Shown: positions 39,695 to 54,317 of the stretch, piece after piece
Numbering within the stretch: the stretch's first letter is position 1
Layout of the letters: each line of letters opens with the position of its first letter
DNA from: Prosopocoilus inquinatus
Taxonomy: Eukaryota; Arthropoda; Insecta; Coleoptera; Lucanidae
Reading direction: 5' to 3'
NCBI GenBank assembly: GCA_036172665.1
Contig: JAYKNF010000013.1
Coordinates: 1,860,001 to 1,924,000, forward strand
DNA: 64,000 bases
Made by a program: the position numbers and the translations under genes
The notes under the pieces: model-generated
Seen by the model: the letters and a program-made list of their open reading frames with translations, nothing else
Told to the model about the DNA's origin: nothing
Database searches by the model: none

Positions 39695-41800
39695 GTATTA
39701 GCGTTGTTTCTCTGATGTATCTAATCGATCCTTACTTATCTATCATGTTATTTGACGTTTCGACGGACTCCACTATCTCTGATGTGATATACGAAGTTTT
39801 CGGACGCAGCAGAAGCTCGAAACAGTTTTGAACGAAACAACACGTATTAGCGTTATTCCTGTGATGTATCTAATCGATCCTCACTTAACTATCATGTTAT
39901 TTGACGTTACGATAGACTCCAGTAACTCTGATGTGAGATACGAAGTTTTCGGACGCAGCAGAAGCTGGAAATAGTTTGGAACGAAATAACACGTATTAGC
40001 GTTGTTCCTGTCATGTATCTAATCGATTCTTACTTATCTATCATGTTATTTGACGTTACAATAGGCTCCAGTATCTCTGATGTGAGATACGAAGTTTTCG
40101 GACGCAGCAGAAGCTGCAAATAGTTTTGAACGAAATAACACGTATTAACGTTGTTCCTGTGATGTATCTAATCTATCCTTACTTATCTATCATGTTATTT
40201 TACGTTACGATGGACTCCAGTAACTCTGATATGAGATACGATGTTCTCGGACGCAGCAGGAGCTGGAAATAGTTTTGAACGAAATAAGACGTATTAGCGT
40301 TGTTCCTGTCATGTATCTATTCGATTCTTACTTATCTATCATGTTATTTGACGATACGATGGACTCCAGTAACTCTGATGTGATATACGAAGTTTTCGGA
40401 CGCAGCGAAAGCTGGAAATAGTTTTGAACGAAACAACACGTATTAGCGTTGTTCCTGTGATATATCTAATCGATCCTTACTTATCCATCATGTTATTTGA
40501 CGTTACGATAGACTCCGGTATCTCTGATGTGAGATACGAAGTTCTCGGACTCAGCAGGAGCTGGAAATAGTTTTGAACGAAATAGCACGTATTAAAGTTG
40601 TTCCTGTCATGTATCTAATCGATTCTTACTTATCTATCATGTTATTTGACGTTACGATGGACTCCAGTAACTCTGATGTGATATACGAAGTTTTCGGAAG
40701 CAGCAGAAGCTGGAAATAGTTTTGAACGAAACAACGCGTATTAGCGTTGTTCCTGTGATGTATCTCATCGATCCTTATTTATCTATCATGTTATTTGACG
40801 TTTCAAAGGACTCCAGTATCTCTGATGTGAGATACGAACTTCTTGAACTCAGCAGAAGCAGGAAACAGTTTTGAACGAAACAACTAGTATTAGCGTTGTT
40901 CCTGTCATGTATCTAATCGATTCTTACTTATCTATCATGTTATTTGACGTTACAATAGACTCCAGTAACTCTGATTTGAGATACGAAGTTTTCGGACGCA
41001 GCAGAAGCTGGAAATAGTTTTGAACGAAACAACACGTATTAGCGTTGTTCCTGTCATGTATCTAATCGATTCTTACTTATCTATCATGTTATTTGACGTT
41101 ACAATAGACTCCAGTAACTCTGATGTGAGATACGAAGTTTTCGGACGCAGCAGAAGCTGGAAATAGTTTTGAACGAAACAACACGTATTAGCGTTGTTCC
41201 TGTCATGTATCTAATCGATTCTTACTTATCTATCATGTTATTTGACGTTACAATAGACTCCAGTAACTCTGATGTGAGATACGAAGTTTTCGGACGCAGC
41301 AGAAGCTGGAAATAGTTTTGAACGAAACAACACGTATTAGCGTTGTTCCTGTGATGTACCTAATCGATCCCTACTTATCTACTATGTTATTTGACGTTTC
41401 AACGGACTCCAGTAACTCTGATGTGAGATACGAAGTTTTCGGACGCAGCAGAAGCTGGAAGTAGTCTTGAACGAAACATCACGTATTAGCGTTGTTTCTG
41501 TGATGTATCTAATCGATCCTTACTTATCTATCATGTTATTTGACGTTTCGACGGACTCCAGTATCTCTGATGTGATATACGAAGTTTTCGGACGCAGCAG
41601 AAGCTCGAAACAGTTTTGAACGAAACAACACGTGTTAGCGTTATTCCTGTGATGTATCTAATCGATCCTCACTTAACTATCATGTTATTTGACGTTACGA
41701 TAGACTCCAGTAACTCTGATGTGAGATACGAAGTTTTCGGACGCAGCAGAAGCTGGAAATAGTTTGGAACGAAATAACACGTATTAGCGTTGTTCCTGTC

Positions 41801-41821
41801 TAATCCATTCCATTCCATTCC
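41801..41821. repeat. 21-bp CCATT pentamer insertion, copy 5
   Basis: Same insertion, exactly 32,322 bp after copy 2. Confidence 0.93.
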
Positions 41822-43469
41822 ATGTATCTAATCGATTCTTACTTATCTATCATGTTATTTGACGTTACAATAGACTCCAGTAACTCTGATGTGAGATACG
41901 AAATTTTCGGAAGCAGCAGAAGCTGGAAATAGTTCTGAACGAAACGACACGTATTAGCGTTATTCCTGTGATGTATCTAATCGATTCTTATTTATCTATC
42001 ATGTTACTTGACGTTACGATGGACTCCAGTAACTCTGATGTGAGATACGAAGTTTTCGGACGCAGCAGAAGCTGGAAATAGTTTTGAACGAAACGACACG
42101 TATTAGCGTTGTTCCTGTCATGTATCTAACCGATTCTTACTTATCTATCATGTTATTTGACGTTACAATAGACTCCAGTAACTCTGATGTGAGATACGAA
42201 GTTTTCGGACGCAGCAGAAGCCGGAAATAGTTTGGAACGAAATAACACGTATTAGCGTTGTTCCTGTCATGTATCTAATCGATTCTTACTTATCTATCAT
42301 GTTACTTGACGTTACAATAGACTCCAGTATCTCTGATGTGAGATATGAAGTTTTCGGACGCAGCAGAAACTGGAAATAGTTTTGAACGAAATAACACCTA
42401 TTAGCGCTGTTCCTGTGATGTATCTAATCGATTCTTACTTATCTATCATGTTACTTGACATTACAATAGACTCCAGTAACTCTGATGTGAGATACGAAGT
42501 TTTCGGACGCAGCAGAAGCTGGAAATAGTTTTGAACGAAACAACACGTATTAGCGTTGTTCCTGTGATGTATCTAATCGATCCTTACTTATCTATCATGT
42601 TATTTGACGTTTCAACGGACTCCAGTAACTCTGATGTGAGATACGAAGTACTCGGACGCAGCAGAAGCTGGAAACAGTTTCGAGCGGAACAACTAGTATT
42701 AGCGTTATTCCAGAGATATATCTAATCGATCCTTACTATCTATCATGTTATTTGACGTTACGATGGACTCCAGTAACTCTGATATGAGATACGAAGTTCT
42801 CGGACTCAGCAGGAGCTGGAAATAGTTTTGAACGAAATAACACGTATTAACGTTGTTCCTGTCATGTATCTAATCGACTGTTACTTATCTATCATGTTAT
42901 TTGACCTTACGATGGACTCCAGTAACTCTGATGTGATTACGAAGTTTTAGGACGCAGCAGAAGCCGGAAATAGTTTTCAACGAAACAACATGTATTAGCG
43001 TTGTTCCTGTAATGTATCTAATCGATCCTTATTTATCTATCCTGTTATTTGACGTTACGATGGACTCCAGTAACTCTGATGTGAGATACGAAGTTTTCGG
43101 ACGCAGCAGAAGCTGGAAACAGTTTTGAACGAAACAGCACGTATTAGCGTTGTTCCTGTAATATATCTAATCGATCCTCACTTAGCTATCATGTTATTTG
43201 ACGTTACGATAGACTCCAGTAACTCTGATGTGAGATACGAAGTTTTCGGACGCAGCAGAAGCTGGAAATAGTTTTGAACGAAATAACACGTATTAGCGTT
43301 GTTCCTGTGATGACTCTAATCTATCCTTACTTATCTATCATGTTATTTTACGTTACGATGGACTCCAGTAACTCTGATATGAGATACGCAGTTCTCGGAC
43401 TCAGCAGGAGCTGGAAATAGTTTTGAACGAAATAACACGTATCAGCGTTGTTCCTGTCATGTATCTAAT

Positions 43470-43618
43470 CGATTCTTACTTATCTATCATATTATTTGAA
43501 GTTACGATGGACTCCAGAAACTCTGATGTGAAATACGAAGTTTTCGGACGCAGCAGAAGCTGGAAATAGTTTTGAACGAAACAACACGTATTAGCGTTGT
43601 TCCTGTGAGATATCTAAT
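43470..43618. repeat. Hybrid monomer marking a 447-bp deletion
   Basis: The 5' half is the alpha variant with tatcatattatttgaag and the 3' half is the variant with agaaactctg and gtgaaatac. The three monomers normally spanning these halves are missing. The left copy (11187-11633) and the 5383-bp tandem copy both keep them, so the deletion is the derived state. Confidence 0.88.
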
Positions 43619-44810
43619 CGATCCTTACTTATCTATCCTCTTATTTGACGTTACGATGGACTCCAGTAACTCTGATGTGAGATACGAAGTTTTCGGACGC
43701 AGCAGAAGCTGGAAAAAGTTTTGAACGAAACAACACGTATTAGCGTCGTTCCTGTGATATATCTAACCGATCCTTACTTATCTATCATGTTATTTGACTT
43801 TACGATGGACTCCAGTAACTCTGATGTGAGATACGAAGTTTTCGGACGCAGCAGAAGCTGGAAACAGTTTTGAACGAAACAACACGTATTAGCGTTGTTC
43901 CTGTGATGTATCTAATCGATCCCTACTTATCTACTATGTTATTTCACGTTTCAACGGACTCCAGTAACTCTGATGTGAGATACGAAGTTTTCGGACGCAG
44001 CAGAAGCTGGAAACAATTTTGAACGAAACAACACGTATTAGCGTTGTTCCTGTCATGTATCTAATCGATTCTTACTTATCTATCATGTTATTTGACGTTA
44101 CGATGTACTCCAGTAACTCTGATGTGAGATACGAAGTTTTCAGACGCAGCAGAAACTGGAAATAGTTTGGAACGAAATAACACGTATTAGCGTTGATCCT
44201 GTCATGTATCTAATCGATTCTTACTTATCTATTATGTTATTTGACGTTACGAAAGACTCCAGTAACTCTGATGTGAGATACGAAGTTTTCGGACGCAGCA
44301 GAAGCTGGAAATAGTTCTGAACGAAACGACACGTATTAGCGTTGTTCCTGTGATGTATCTAATCGATTCTTATTTATCTATCATGTTATTTGACGTTACG
44401 ATGGACTCCAGTAACTCTGATGTGAGATACGAAGTTTTCGGACGCAGCAGAAGCTGGAAATAGTTTTGAACGAAATAACACGTATTAGCGTTGTTGCTGT
44501 GATGTATCTAATCGATCCTTACTTATCTATCTTGTTATTTGACATTACGATAGACTCCAGTAACTCTGATGTGAGATACGAAGTTTTCGGACGCAGCAGA
44601 AGCTGGAAAAAGTTTTGAACGAAACAACACGTATTAGCGTCGTTCCTGTGATGTATCTAATCGATCCTTACTTATCTATCATGTTATTTGACTTTACTAT
44701 GGACTCCAGTAATTCTGATGTGAGATACGAAGTTTTCGGACGCAGCAGAAGCTGGAAATAGTTTTGAACGAAACAACACGTATTAGCGTTGTTCCTGTGA
44801 TGTATCTAAT

Positions 44811-45526
44811 CGATCCCTACTTATCTACTGTGTTATTTAACGTTTCAACGGACTCCAGTAACTCTGATGTGAGATACGAAGTTTTCGGACGCAGCAGAAG
44901 CTGGAAACAGTTTTGAACGAAACAACACGTATTAGCGTTGTTCCTGTGATGTATCTAATCGATCCCTACTTATCTACTATGTTATTTGACGCTTCAACGG
45001 ACTCCAGTAACTCTGATGTGAGATACGAAGTTTTCGGACGCAGCAGAAGCTGGAAACAGTTTTGAACGAAACAACACGTATTAGCGTTGTTCCTGTCATG
45101 TATCTAATCGATTCTTACTTATCTATCATGTTATTTGACGATACGATGTACTCCAGTAACTCTGATGTGAGATACGAAGTTCTAGGACTCAGCAATAGTT
45201 GGAAATAGTTTTGAACGAAATAACACGTATTAGCGTTGTTCCTGTGATGTATTTAATCGATCCTTACTTATCTATCCTGTTATTTGACGTTACGATGGAC
45301 TCCAGTAACTCTGATGTGAGATACGAAGTTTTCGGACGCAGCAGAAGCTGGAAACAGTTTTGAACGAAACAGCACGTATTAGCGTTGTTCCTGTAATATA
45401 TCTAATCGATCCTCACTTAGCTATCATGTTATTTGACGTTACGATAGACTCCAGTAACTCTGATGTGAGATACGAAGTTTTCGGACGCAGCAGAAGCTGG
45501 AAATAGTTTTGAACGAAATAACACGT
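44811..45526. repeat. End of an alpha unit after the 32-kb duplication
   Basis: Five monomers in standard order (tctactgtg with tttaacgtttc; gacgcttcaacgg; gacgatacgatgtac; gatgtatttaatc; taatatatc with tcacttagc) lead into the next ttagattt unit. The left copy of the duplication lacks this continuation because its 5383-bp unit is joined to itself instead. Confidence 0.8.
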
Positions 45527-48357
45527 ATTAGATTTGTTCCTGTGATGTATCTAATCTATCCTTACTTATCTATCATGTTATTTTACGTTACGATGGACTC
45601 CAGTAACTCTGATATGAGATACGCAGTTCTCGGACTCAGCAGGAGCTGGAAATAGTTTTGAACGAAATAACACGTATCAGCGTTGTTCCTGTCATGTATC
45701 TAATCGATTCTTACTTATCTATCATATTATTTGAAGTTACGATGGACTCCAGTATCTCTGATGTGAGATACGAAGTTTTCTGACGCAGCAGAAGCTGGAA
45801 ATAGTTTTGAACGAAACAACACGTATTAGCGTTCTTCCTGTGAGGTATCTAATCGATCCTTACTTATCTATCATGTTATTTAAATTTACGATGGACTCCA
45901 GTAACTGTGATGTGAGATACGAAGTTCTCGGACTCAGCAGGAGCTGGAAATAGTTTTGAACGAAATAACACGTATTAGCGTTGTTCCTGTGAGGTAACTA
46001 ATCGATCCATACTTATCTATCATGTTATTTAACGTTACAATAGACTCCAGTAACTCTGATGTGAGATACGAAGTTTTCGGACGCAGCAGAAGCTGGAAAT
46101 AGTTCTGAACGAAACGACACGTATTAGCGTTGTTCCTGTGATGTATCTAATCGACTCTTATTTATCTATCATGTTATTTGACGTTACGATGGACTCCAGA
46201 AACTCTGATGTGAAATACGAAGTTTTCGGACGCAGCAGAAGCTGGAAATAGTTTTGAACGAAACAACACGTATTAGCGTTGTTCCTGTGAGATATCTAAT
46301 CGATCCTTACTTATCTATCCTCTTATTTGACGTTACGATGGACTCCAGTAACTCTGATGTGAGATACGAAGTTTTCGGACGCAGCAGAAGCTGGAAAAAG
46401 TTTTGAACGAAACAACACGTATTAGCGTCGTTCCTGTGATATATCTAACCGATCCTTACTTATCTATCATGTTATTTGACTTTACGATGGACTCCAGTAA
46501 CTCTGATGTGAGATACGAAGTTTTCGGACGCAGCAAAAGCTGGAAATAGTTTTGAACGAAACAGCACGTATTAGCGTTGTTCCTGTGATGTATCTAATCG
46601 ATCCCTACTTATCTACTATGTTATTTGACGTTTCAACTTACTCCAGTAACTCTGATGTGAGATACGAAGTTTTCGGACGCAGCAGAAGCTGGAAACAGTT
46701 TTGAACGAAACAACACGTATTAGCGTTGTTCCTGTGATGTATCTAATCGATCCCTACTTATCTACTATGTTATTTGACGATTCAACGGACTCCAGTAACT
46801 CTGATGTGAGATACGAAGTTTTCGGACGCAGCAGAAGCTGGAAACAATTTTGAACGAAACAACACGTATTAGCGTTGTTCCTGTCATGTATCTAATCGAT
46901 TCTTACTTATCTATCATGTTATTTGACGTTACGATGTACTCCAGTAACTCTGATGTGAGATACGAAGTTTTCAGACGCAGCAGAAACTGGAAATAGTTTG
47001 GAACGAAATAACACGTATTAGCGTTGATCCTGTCATGTATCTAATCGATTCTTACTTATCTATTATGTTATTTGACGTTACGAAAGACTCCAGTAACTCT
47101 GATGTGAGATACGAAGTTTTCGGACGCAGCAGAAGCTGGAAATAGTTCTGAACGAAACGACACGTATTAGCGTTGTTCCTGTGATGTATCTAATCGATTC
47201 TTATTTATCTATCATGTTATTTGACGTTACGATGGACTCCAGTAACTCTGATGTGAGATACGAAGTTTTCGGACGCAGCAGAAGCTGGAAATAGTTTTGA
47301 ACGAAATAACACGTATTAGCGTTGTTGCTGTGATGTATCTAATCGATCCTTACTTATCTATCTTGTTATTTGACATTACGATGGACTCCAGTAACTCTGA
47401 TTTGAGATACGAAGTTTTCGGACGCAGTAGAAGCTGGAAAAAGTTTTGAACGAAACAACACGTATTAGCGTCGTTCCTGTGATGTATCTAATCGATCCTT
47501 ACTTATCTATCATGTTATTTGACTTTACTATGGACTCCAGTAATTCTGATGTGAGATACGAAGTTTTCGGACGCAGCAGAAGCTGGAAATAGTTTTGAAC
47601 GAAACAACACGTATTAGCGTTGTTCCTGTGATGTATCTAATCGATCCCTACTTATCTACTGTGTTATTTAACGTTTCAACGGACTCCAGTAACTCTGATG
47701 TGAGATACGAAGTTTTCGGACGCAGCAGAAGCTGGAAACAGTTTTGAACGAAACAACACGTATTAGCGTTGTTCCTGTGATGTATCTAATCGATCCCTAC
47801 TTATCTACTATGTTATTTGACGCTTCAACGGACTCCAGTAACTCTGATGTGAGATACGAAGTTTTCGGACGCAGCAGAAGCTGGAAACAGTTTTGAACGA
47901 AACAACACGTATTAGCGTTGTTCCTGTCATGTATCTAATCGATTCTTACTTATCTATCATGTTATTTGACGATACGATGTACTCCAGTAACTCTGATGTG
48001 AGATACGAAGTTCTAGGACTCAGCAATAGTTGGAAATAGTTTTGAACGAAATAACACGTATTAGCGTTGTTCCTGTGATGTATTTAATCGATCCTTACTT
48101 ATCTATCCTGTTATTTGACGTTACGATGGACTCCAGTAACTCTGATGTGAGATACGAAGTTTTCGGACGCAGCAGAAGCTGGAAACAGTTTTGAACGAAA
48201 CAGCACGTATTAGCGTTGTTCCTGTAATATATCTAATCGATCCTCACTTAGCTATCATGTTATTTGACGTTACGATAGACTCCAGTAACTCTGATGTGAG
48301 ATACGAAGTTTTCGGACGCAGCAGAAGCTGGAAATAGTTTTGAACGAAATAACACGT
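45527..48357. repeat. Alpha HOR, 19-mer (2831 bp), end type 2
   Basis: The same 2831-bp length, but the last three monomers are gacgatacgatgtac (ttctagg), gatgtatttaatc with tcctgttatttg, and taatatatc with tcacttagc. The two end types imply that the HOR is not one fixed series but a set of recombining versions of equal length. Confidence 0.92.
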
Positions 48358-51337
48358 ATTAGATTTGTTCCTGTGATGTATCTAATCTATCCTTACTTAT
48401 CTATCATGTTATTTTACGTTACGATGGACTCCAGTAACTCTGATATGAGATACGCAGTTCTCGGACTCAGCAGGAGCTGGAAATAGTTTTGAACGAAATA
48501 ACACGTATCAGCGTTGTTCCTGTCATGTATCTAATCGATTCTTACTTATCTATCATATTATTTGAAGTTACGATGGACTCCAGTATCTCTGATGTGAGAT
48601 ACGAAGTTTTCTGACGCAGCAGAAGCTGGAAATAGTTTTGAACAAAACAACACGTATTAGCGTTCTTCCTGTGAGGTATCTAATCGATCCTTACTTATCT
48701 ATCATGTTATTTAAATTTACGATGGACTCCAGTAACTGTGATGTGAGATACGAAGTTCTCGGACTCAGCAGGAGCTGGAAATAGTTTTGAACGAAATAAC
48801 ACGTATTAGCGTTGTTCCTGTGAGGTAACTAATCGATCCATACTTATCTATCATGTTATTTAACGTTACAATAGACTCCAGTAACTCTGATGTGAGATAC
48901 GAAGTTTTCGGACGCAGCAGAAGCTGGAAATAGTTCTGAACGAAACGACACGTATTAGCGTTGTTCCTGTGATGTATCTAATCGACTCTTATTTATCTAT
49001 CATGTTATTTGACGTTACGATGGACTCCAGAAACTCTGATGTGAAATACGAAGTTTTCGGACGCAGCAGAAGCTGGAAATAGTTTTGAACGAAACAACAC
49101 GTATTAGCGTTGTTCCTGTGAGATATCTAATCGATCCTTACTTATCTATCCTCTTATTTGACGTTACGATGGACTCCAGTAACTCTGATGTGAGATACGA
49201 AGTTTTCGGACGCAGCAGAAGCTGGAAAAAGTTTTGAAAGAAACAACACGTATTAGCGTCGTTCCTGTGATATATCTAACCGATCCTTACTTATCTATCA
49301 TGTTATTTGACTTTACGATGGACTCCAGTAACTCTGATGTGAGATACGAAGTTTTCGGACGCAGCAAAAGCTGGAAATAGTTTTGAACGAAACAGCACGT
49401 ATTAGCGTTGTTCCTGTGATGTATCTAATCGATCCCTACTTATCTACTATGTTATTTGACGTTTCAACTTACTCCAGTAACTCTGATGTGAGATACGAAG
49501 TTTTCGGACGCAGCAGAAGCTGGAAACAGTTTTGAACGAAACAACACGTATTAGCGTTGTTCCTGTGATGTATCTAATCGATCCCTACTTATCTACTATG
49601 TTATTTGACGTTTCAACGGACTCCAGTAACTCTGATGTGAGATACGAAGTTTTCGGACGCAGCAGAAGCTGGAAACAGTTTTGAACGAAACAACACGTAT
49701 TAGCGTTGTTCCTGTGATGTATCTAATCGATCCCTACTTATCTACTATGTTATTTGACGTTTCAACGGACTCCAGTAACTCTGATGTGAGATACGAAGTT
49801 TTCGGACGCAGCAGAAGCTGGAAACAATTTTGAACGAAACAACACGTATTAGCGTTGTTCCTGTCATGTATCTAATCGATTCTTACTTATCTATCATGTT
49901 ATTTGACGTTACGATGTACTCCAGTAACTCTGATGTGAGATACGAAGTTTTCAGACGCAGCAGAAACTGGAAATAGTTTGGAACGAAATAACACGTATTA
50001 GCGTTGATCCTGTCATGTATCTAATCGATTCTTACTTATCTATTATGTTATTTGACGTTACGAAAGACTCCAGTAACTCTGATGTGAGATACGAAGTTTT
50101 CGGACGCAGCAGAAGCTGCAAATAGTTCTGAACGAAACGACACGTATTAGCGTTGTTCCTGTGATGTATCTAATCGATTCTTATTTATCTATCATGTTAT
50201 TTGACGTTACGATGGACTCCAGTAACTCTGATGTGAGATACGAAGTTTTCGGACGCAGCAGAAGCTGGAAATAGTTTTGAACGAAATAACACGTATTAGC
50301 GTTGTTGCTGTGATGTATCTAATCGATCCTTACTTATCTATCTTGTTATTTGACGTTACGATGGACTCCAGTAACTCTGATGTGAGATACGAAGTTTTCG
50401 GACGCAGCAGAAGCTGGAAAAAGTTTTGAACGAAACAACACGTATTAGCGTCGTTCCTGTGATGTATCTAATCGATCCTTACTTATCTATCATGTTATTT
50501 GACTTTACTATGGACTCCAGTAATTCTGATGTGAGATACGAAGTTTTCGGACGCAGCAGAAGCTGGAAATAGTTTTGAACGAAACAACACGTATTAGCGT
50601 TGTTCCTGTGATGTATCTAATCGATCCCTACTTATCTACTGTGTTATTTAACGTTTCAACGGACTCCAGTAACTCTGATGTGAGATACGAAGTTTTCGGA
50701 CGCAGCAGAAGCTGGAAACAGTTTTGAACGAAACAACACGTATTAGCGTTGTTCCTGTGATGTATCTAATCGATCCCTACTTATCTACTATGTTATTTGA
50801 CGCTTCAACGGACTCCAGTAACTCTGGTGTGAGATACGAAGTTTTCGGACGCAGCAGAAGCTGGAAACAGTTTTGAACGAAACAACACGTATTAGCGTTG
50901 TTCCTGTCATGTATCTAATCGATTCTTACTTATCTATCATGTTATTTGACGATACGATGTACTCCAGTAACTCTGATGTGAGATACGAAGTTCTAGGACT
51001 CAGCAATAGTTGGAAATAGTTTTGAACGAAATAACACGTATTAGCGTTGTTCCTGTGATGTATCTAATCGATCCTTACTTATCTATCCTGTTATTTGACG
51101 TTACGATGGACTCCAGTAACTCTGATGTGAGATACGAAGTTTTCGGACGCAGCAGAAGCTGGAAACAGTTTTGAACGAAACAGCACGTATTAGCGTTGTT
51201 CCTGTAATATATCTAATCGATCCTCACTTAGCTATCATGTTATTTGACGTTACGATAGACTCCAGTAACTCTGATGTGAGATACGAAGTTTTCGGACGCA
51301 GCAGAAGCTGGAAATAGTTTTGAACGAAATAACACGT
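48358..51337. repeat. Alpha HOR, 20-mer (2980 bp), end type 2
   Basis: This unit is 149 bp longer than its neighbour because the ccctacttatctactatg/tttcaacgg monomer occurs twice (49579-49727 and the next). Otherwise it has the same order as 45527-48357. Confidence 0.92.
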
Positions 51338-54317
51338 ATTAGATTTGTTCCTGTGATGTATCTAATCTATCCTTACTTATCTATCATGTTATTTTACGTT
51401 ACGATGGACTCCAGTAACTCTGATATGAGATACGCAGTTCTCGGACTCAGCAGGAGCTGGAAATAGTTTTGAACGAAATAACACGTATCAGCGTTGTTCC
51501 TGTCATGTATCTAATCGATTCTTACTTATCTATCATATTATTTGAAGTTACGATGGACTCCAGTATCTCTGATGTGAGATACGAAGTTTTCTGACGCAGC
51601 AGAAGCTGGAAATAGTTTTGAACGAAACAACACGTATTAGCGTTCTTCCTGTGAGGTATCTAATCGATCCTTACTTATCTATCATGTTATTTAAATTTAC
51701 GATGGACTCCAGTAACTGTGATGTGAGATACGAAGTTCTCGGAGTCAGCAGGAGCTGGAAATAGTTTTGAACGAAATAACACGTATTAGCGTTGTTCCTG
51801 TGAGGTAACTAATCGATCCATACTTATCTATCATGTTATTTAACGTTACAATAGACTCCAGTAACTCTGATGTGAGATACGAAGTTTTCGGACGCAGCAG
51901 AAGCTGGAAATAGTTCTGAACGAAACGACACGTATTAGCGTTGTTCCTGTGATGTATCTAATCGACTCTTATTTATCTATCATGTTATTTGACGTTACGA
52001 TGGACTCCAGAAACTCTGATGTGAAATACGAAGTTTTCGGACGCAGCAGAAGCTGGAAATAATTTTGAACGAAACAACACGTATTAGCGTTGTTCCTGTG
52101 AGATATCTAATCGATCCTTACTTATCTATCCTCTTATTTGACGTTACGATGGACTCCAGTAACTCTGATGTGAGATACGAAGTTTTCGGACGCAGCAGAA
52201 GCTGGAAAAAGTTTTGAACGAAACAACACGTATTAGAGTCGTTCCTGTGATATATCTAACCGATCCTTACTTATCTATCATGTTATTTGACTTTACGATG
52301 GACTCCAGTAACTCTGATGTGAGATACGAAGTTTTCGGACGCAGCAAAAGCTGGAAATAGTTTTGAACGAAACAGCACGTATTAGCGTTGTTCCTGTGAT
52401 GTATCTAATCGATCCCTACTTATCTACTATGTTATTTGACGTTTCAACTTACTCCAGTAACTCTGATGTGAGATACGAAGTTTTCGGACGCAGCAGAAGC
52501 TGGAAACAGTTTTGAACGAAACAACACGTATTAGCGTTGTTCCTGTGATGTATCTAATCGATCCCTACTTATCTACTATGTTATTTGACGTTTCAACGGA
52601 CTCCAGTAACTCTGATGTGAGATACGAAGTTTTCGGACGCAGCAGAAGCTGGAAACAATTTTGAACGAAACAACACGTATTAGCGTTGTTCCTGTCATGT
52701 ATCTAATCGATTCTTACTTATCTATCATGTTATTTGACGTTACGATGTACTCCAGTAACTCTGATGTGAGATACGAAGTTTTCAGACGCAGCAGAAACTG
52801 GAAATAGTTTGGAACGAAATAACACGTATTAGCGTTGATCCTGTCATGTATCTAATCGATTCTTACTTATCTATTATGTTATTTGACGTTACGAAAGACT
52901 CCAGTAACTCTGATGTGAGATACGAAGTTTTCGGACGCAGCAGAAGCTGCAAATAGTTCTGAACGAAACGACACGTATTAGCGTTGTTCCTGTGATGTAT
53001 CTAATCGATTCTTATTTATCTATCATGTTATTTGACGTTACGATGGACTCCAGTAACTCTGATGTGAGATACGAAGTTTTCGGACGCAGCAGAAGCTGGA
53101 AATAGTTCTGAACGAAACGACACGTATTAGCGTTGTTCCTGTGATGTATCTAATCGATTCTTATTTATCTATCATGTTATTTGACGTTACGATGGACTCC
53201 AGTAACTCTGATGTGAGATACGAAGTTTTCGGACGCAGCAGAAACTGGAAATAGTTTTGAACGAAATAACACGTATTAGCGTTGTTGCTGTGATGTATCT
53301 AATCGATCCTTACTTATCTATCTTGTTATTTGACGTTACGATGGACTCCAGTAACTCTGATGTGAGATACGAAGTTTTCGGACGCAGCAGAAGCTGGAAA
53401 AAGTTTTGAACGAAACAACACGTATTAGCGTCGTTCCTGTGATGTATCTAATCGATCCTTACTTATCTATCATGTTATTTGACTTTACTATGGACTCCAG
53501 TAATTCTGATGTGAGATACGAAGTTTTCGGACGCAGCAGAAGCTGGAAATAGTTTTGAACGAAACAACACGTATTAGCGTTGTTCCTGTGATGTATCTAA
53601 TCGATCCCTACTTATCTACTGTGTTATTTAACGTTTCAACGGACTCCAGTAACTCTGATGTGAGATACGAAGTTTTCGGACGCAGCAGAATCTGGAAACA
53701 GTTTTGAACGAAACAACACGTATTAGCGTTGTTCCTGTGATGTATCTAATCGATCCCTACTTATCTACTATGTTATTTGACGCTTCAACGGACTCCAGTA
53801 ACTCTGATGTGAGATACGAAGTTTTCGGACGCAGCAGAAGCTGGAAACAGTTTTGAACGAAACAACACGTATTAGCGTTGTTCCTGTCATGTATCTAATC
53901 GATTCTTACTTATCTATCATGTTATTTGACGTTACGATGTACTCCAGTAACTCTGATGTGAGATACGAAGTTTTCAGACGCAGCAGAAACTGGAAATAGT
54001 TTGGAACGAAATAACACGTATTAGCGTTGATCCTGTCATGTATCTAATCGATTCTTACTTATCTATTATGTTATTTGACGTTACGAAAGACTCCAGTAAC
54101 TCTGATGTGAGATACGAAGTTTTCGGACGCAGCAGAAGCTGGAAATAGTTCTGAACGAAACGACACGTATTAGCGTTGTTCCTGTGATGTATCTAATCGA
54201 TTCTTATTTATCTATCATGTTATTTGACGTTACGATGGACTCCAGTAACTCTGATGTGAGATACGAAGTTTTCGGACGCAGCAGAAGCTGGAAATAGTTT
54301 TGAACGAAATAACACGT
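51338..54317. repeat. Alpha HOR, 20-mer (2980 bp), end type 1
   Basis: A copy of the 25292-28122 unit, including ctcggagtcagc, with one extra tcttattt/ttctgaacgaaacg monomer (53006-53154). It directly follows a type-2 unit, so the two versions are intermixed. Confidence 0.92.

Larger units (their letters stand above)
38899..43022. repeat. Beta-family block, right copy of 6577-10700
   Basis: Same order as 6577-10700 at an offset of 32,322 bp, including the truncated monomer (39613-39694), the CCATT insertion (41801-41821) and the diverged monomer end near 42700. Not coding. Confidence 0.8.
32323..44810. repeat. 32-kb-offset segmental duplication, right copy
   Basis: This matches 1-12935, with one structural difference. 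The monomer at 43470-43618 starts as tatcatattatttgaag and ends as agaaactctgatgtgaaa, a fusion of the second and fifth alpha variants that removes exactly 447 bp (three monomers; left-copy positions about 11187-11633). After it the offset is 31,875 bp, checked at the rare variant ttatttcacg (12065 and 43940). Beyond 44810 this copy continues into normal alpha monomers where the left copy has its 5383-bp tandem duplication. Confidence 0.92.
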
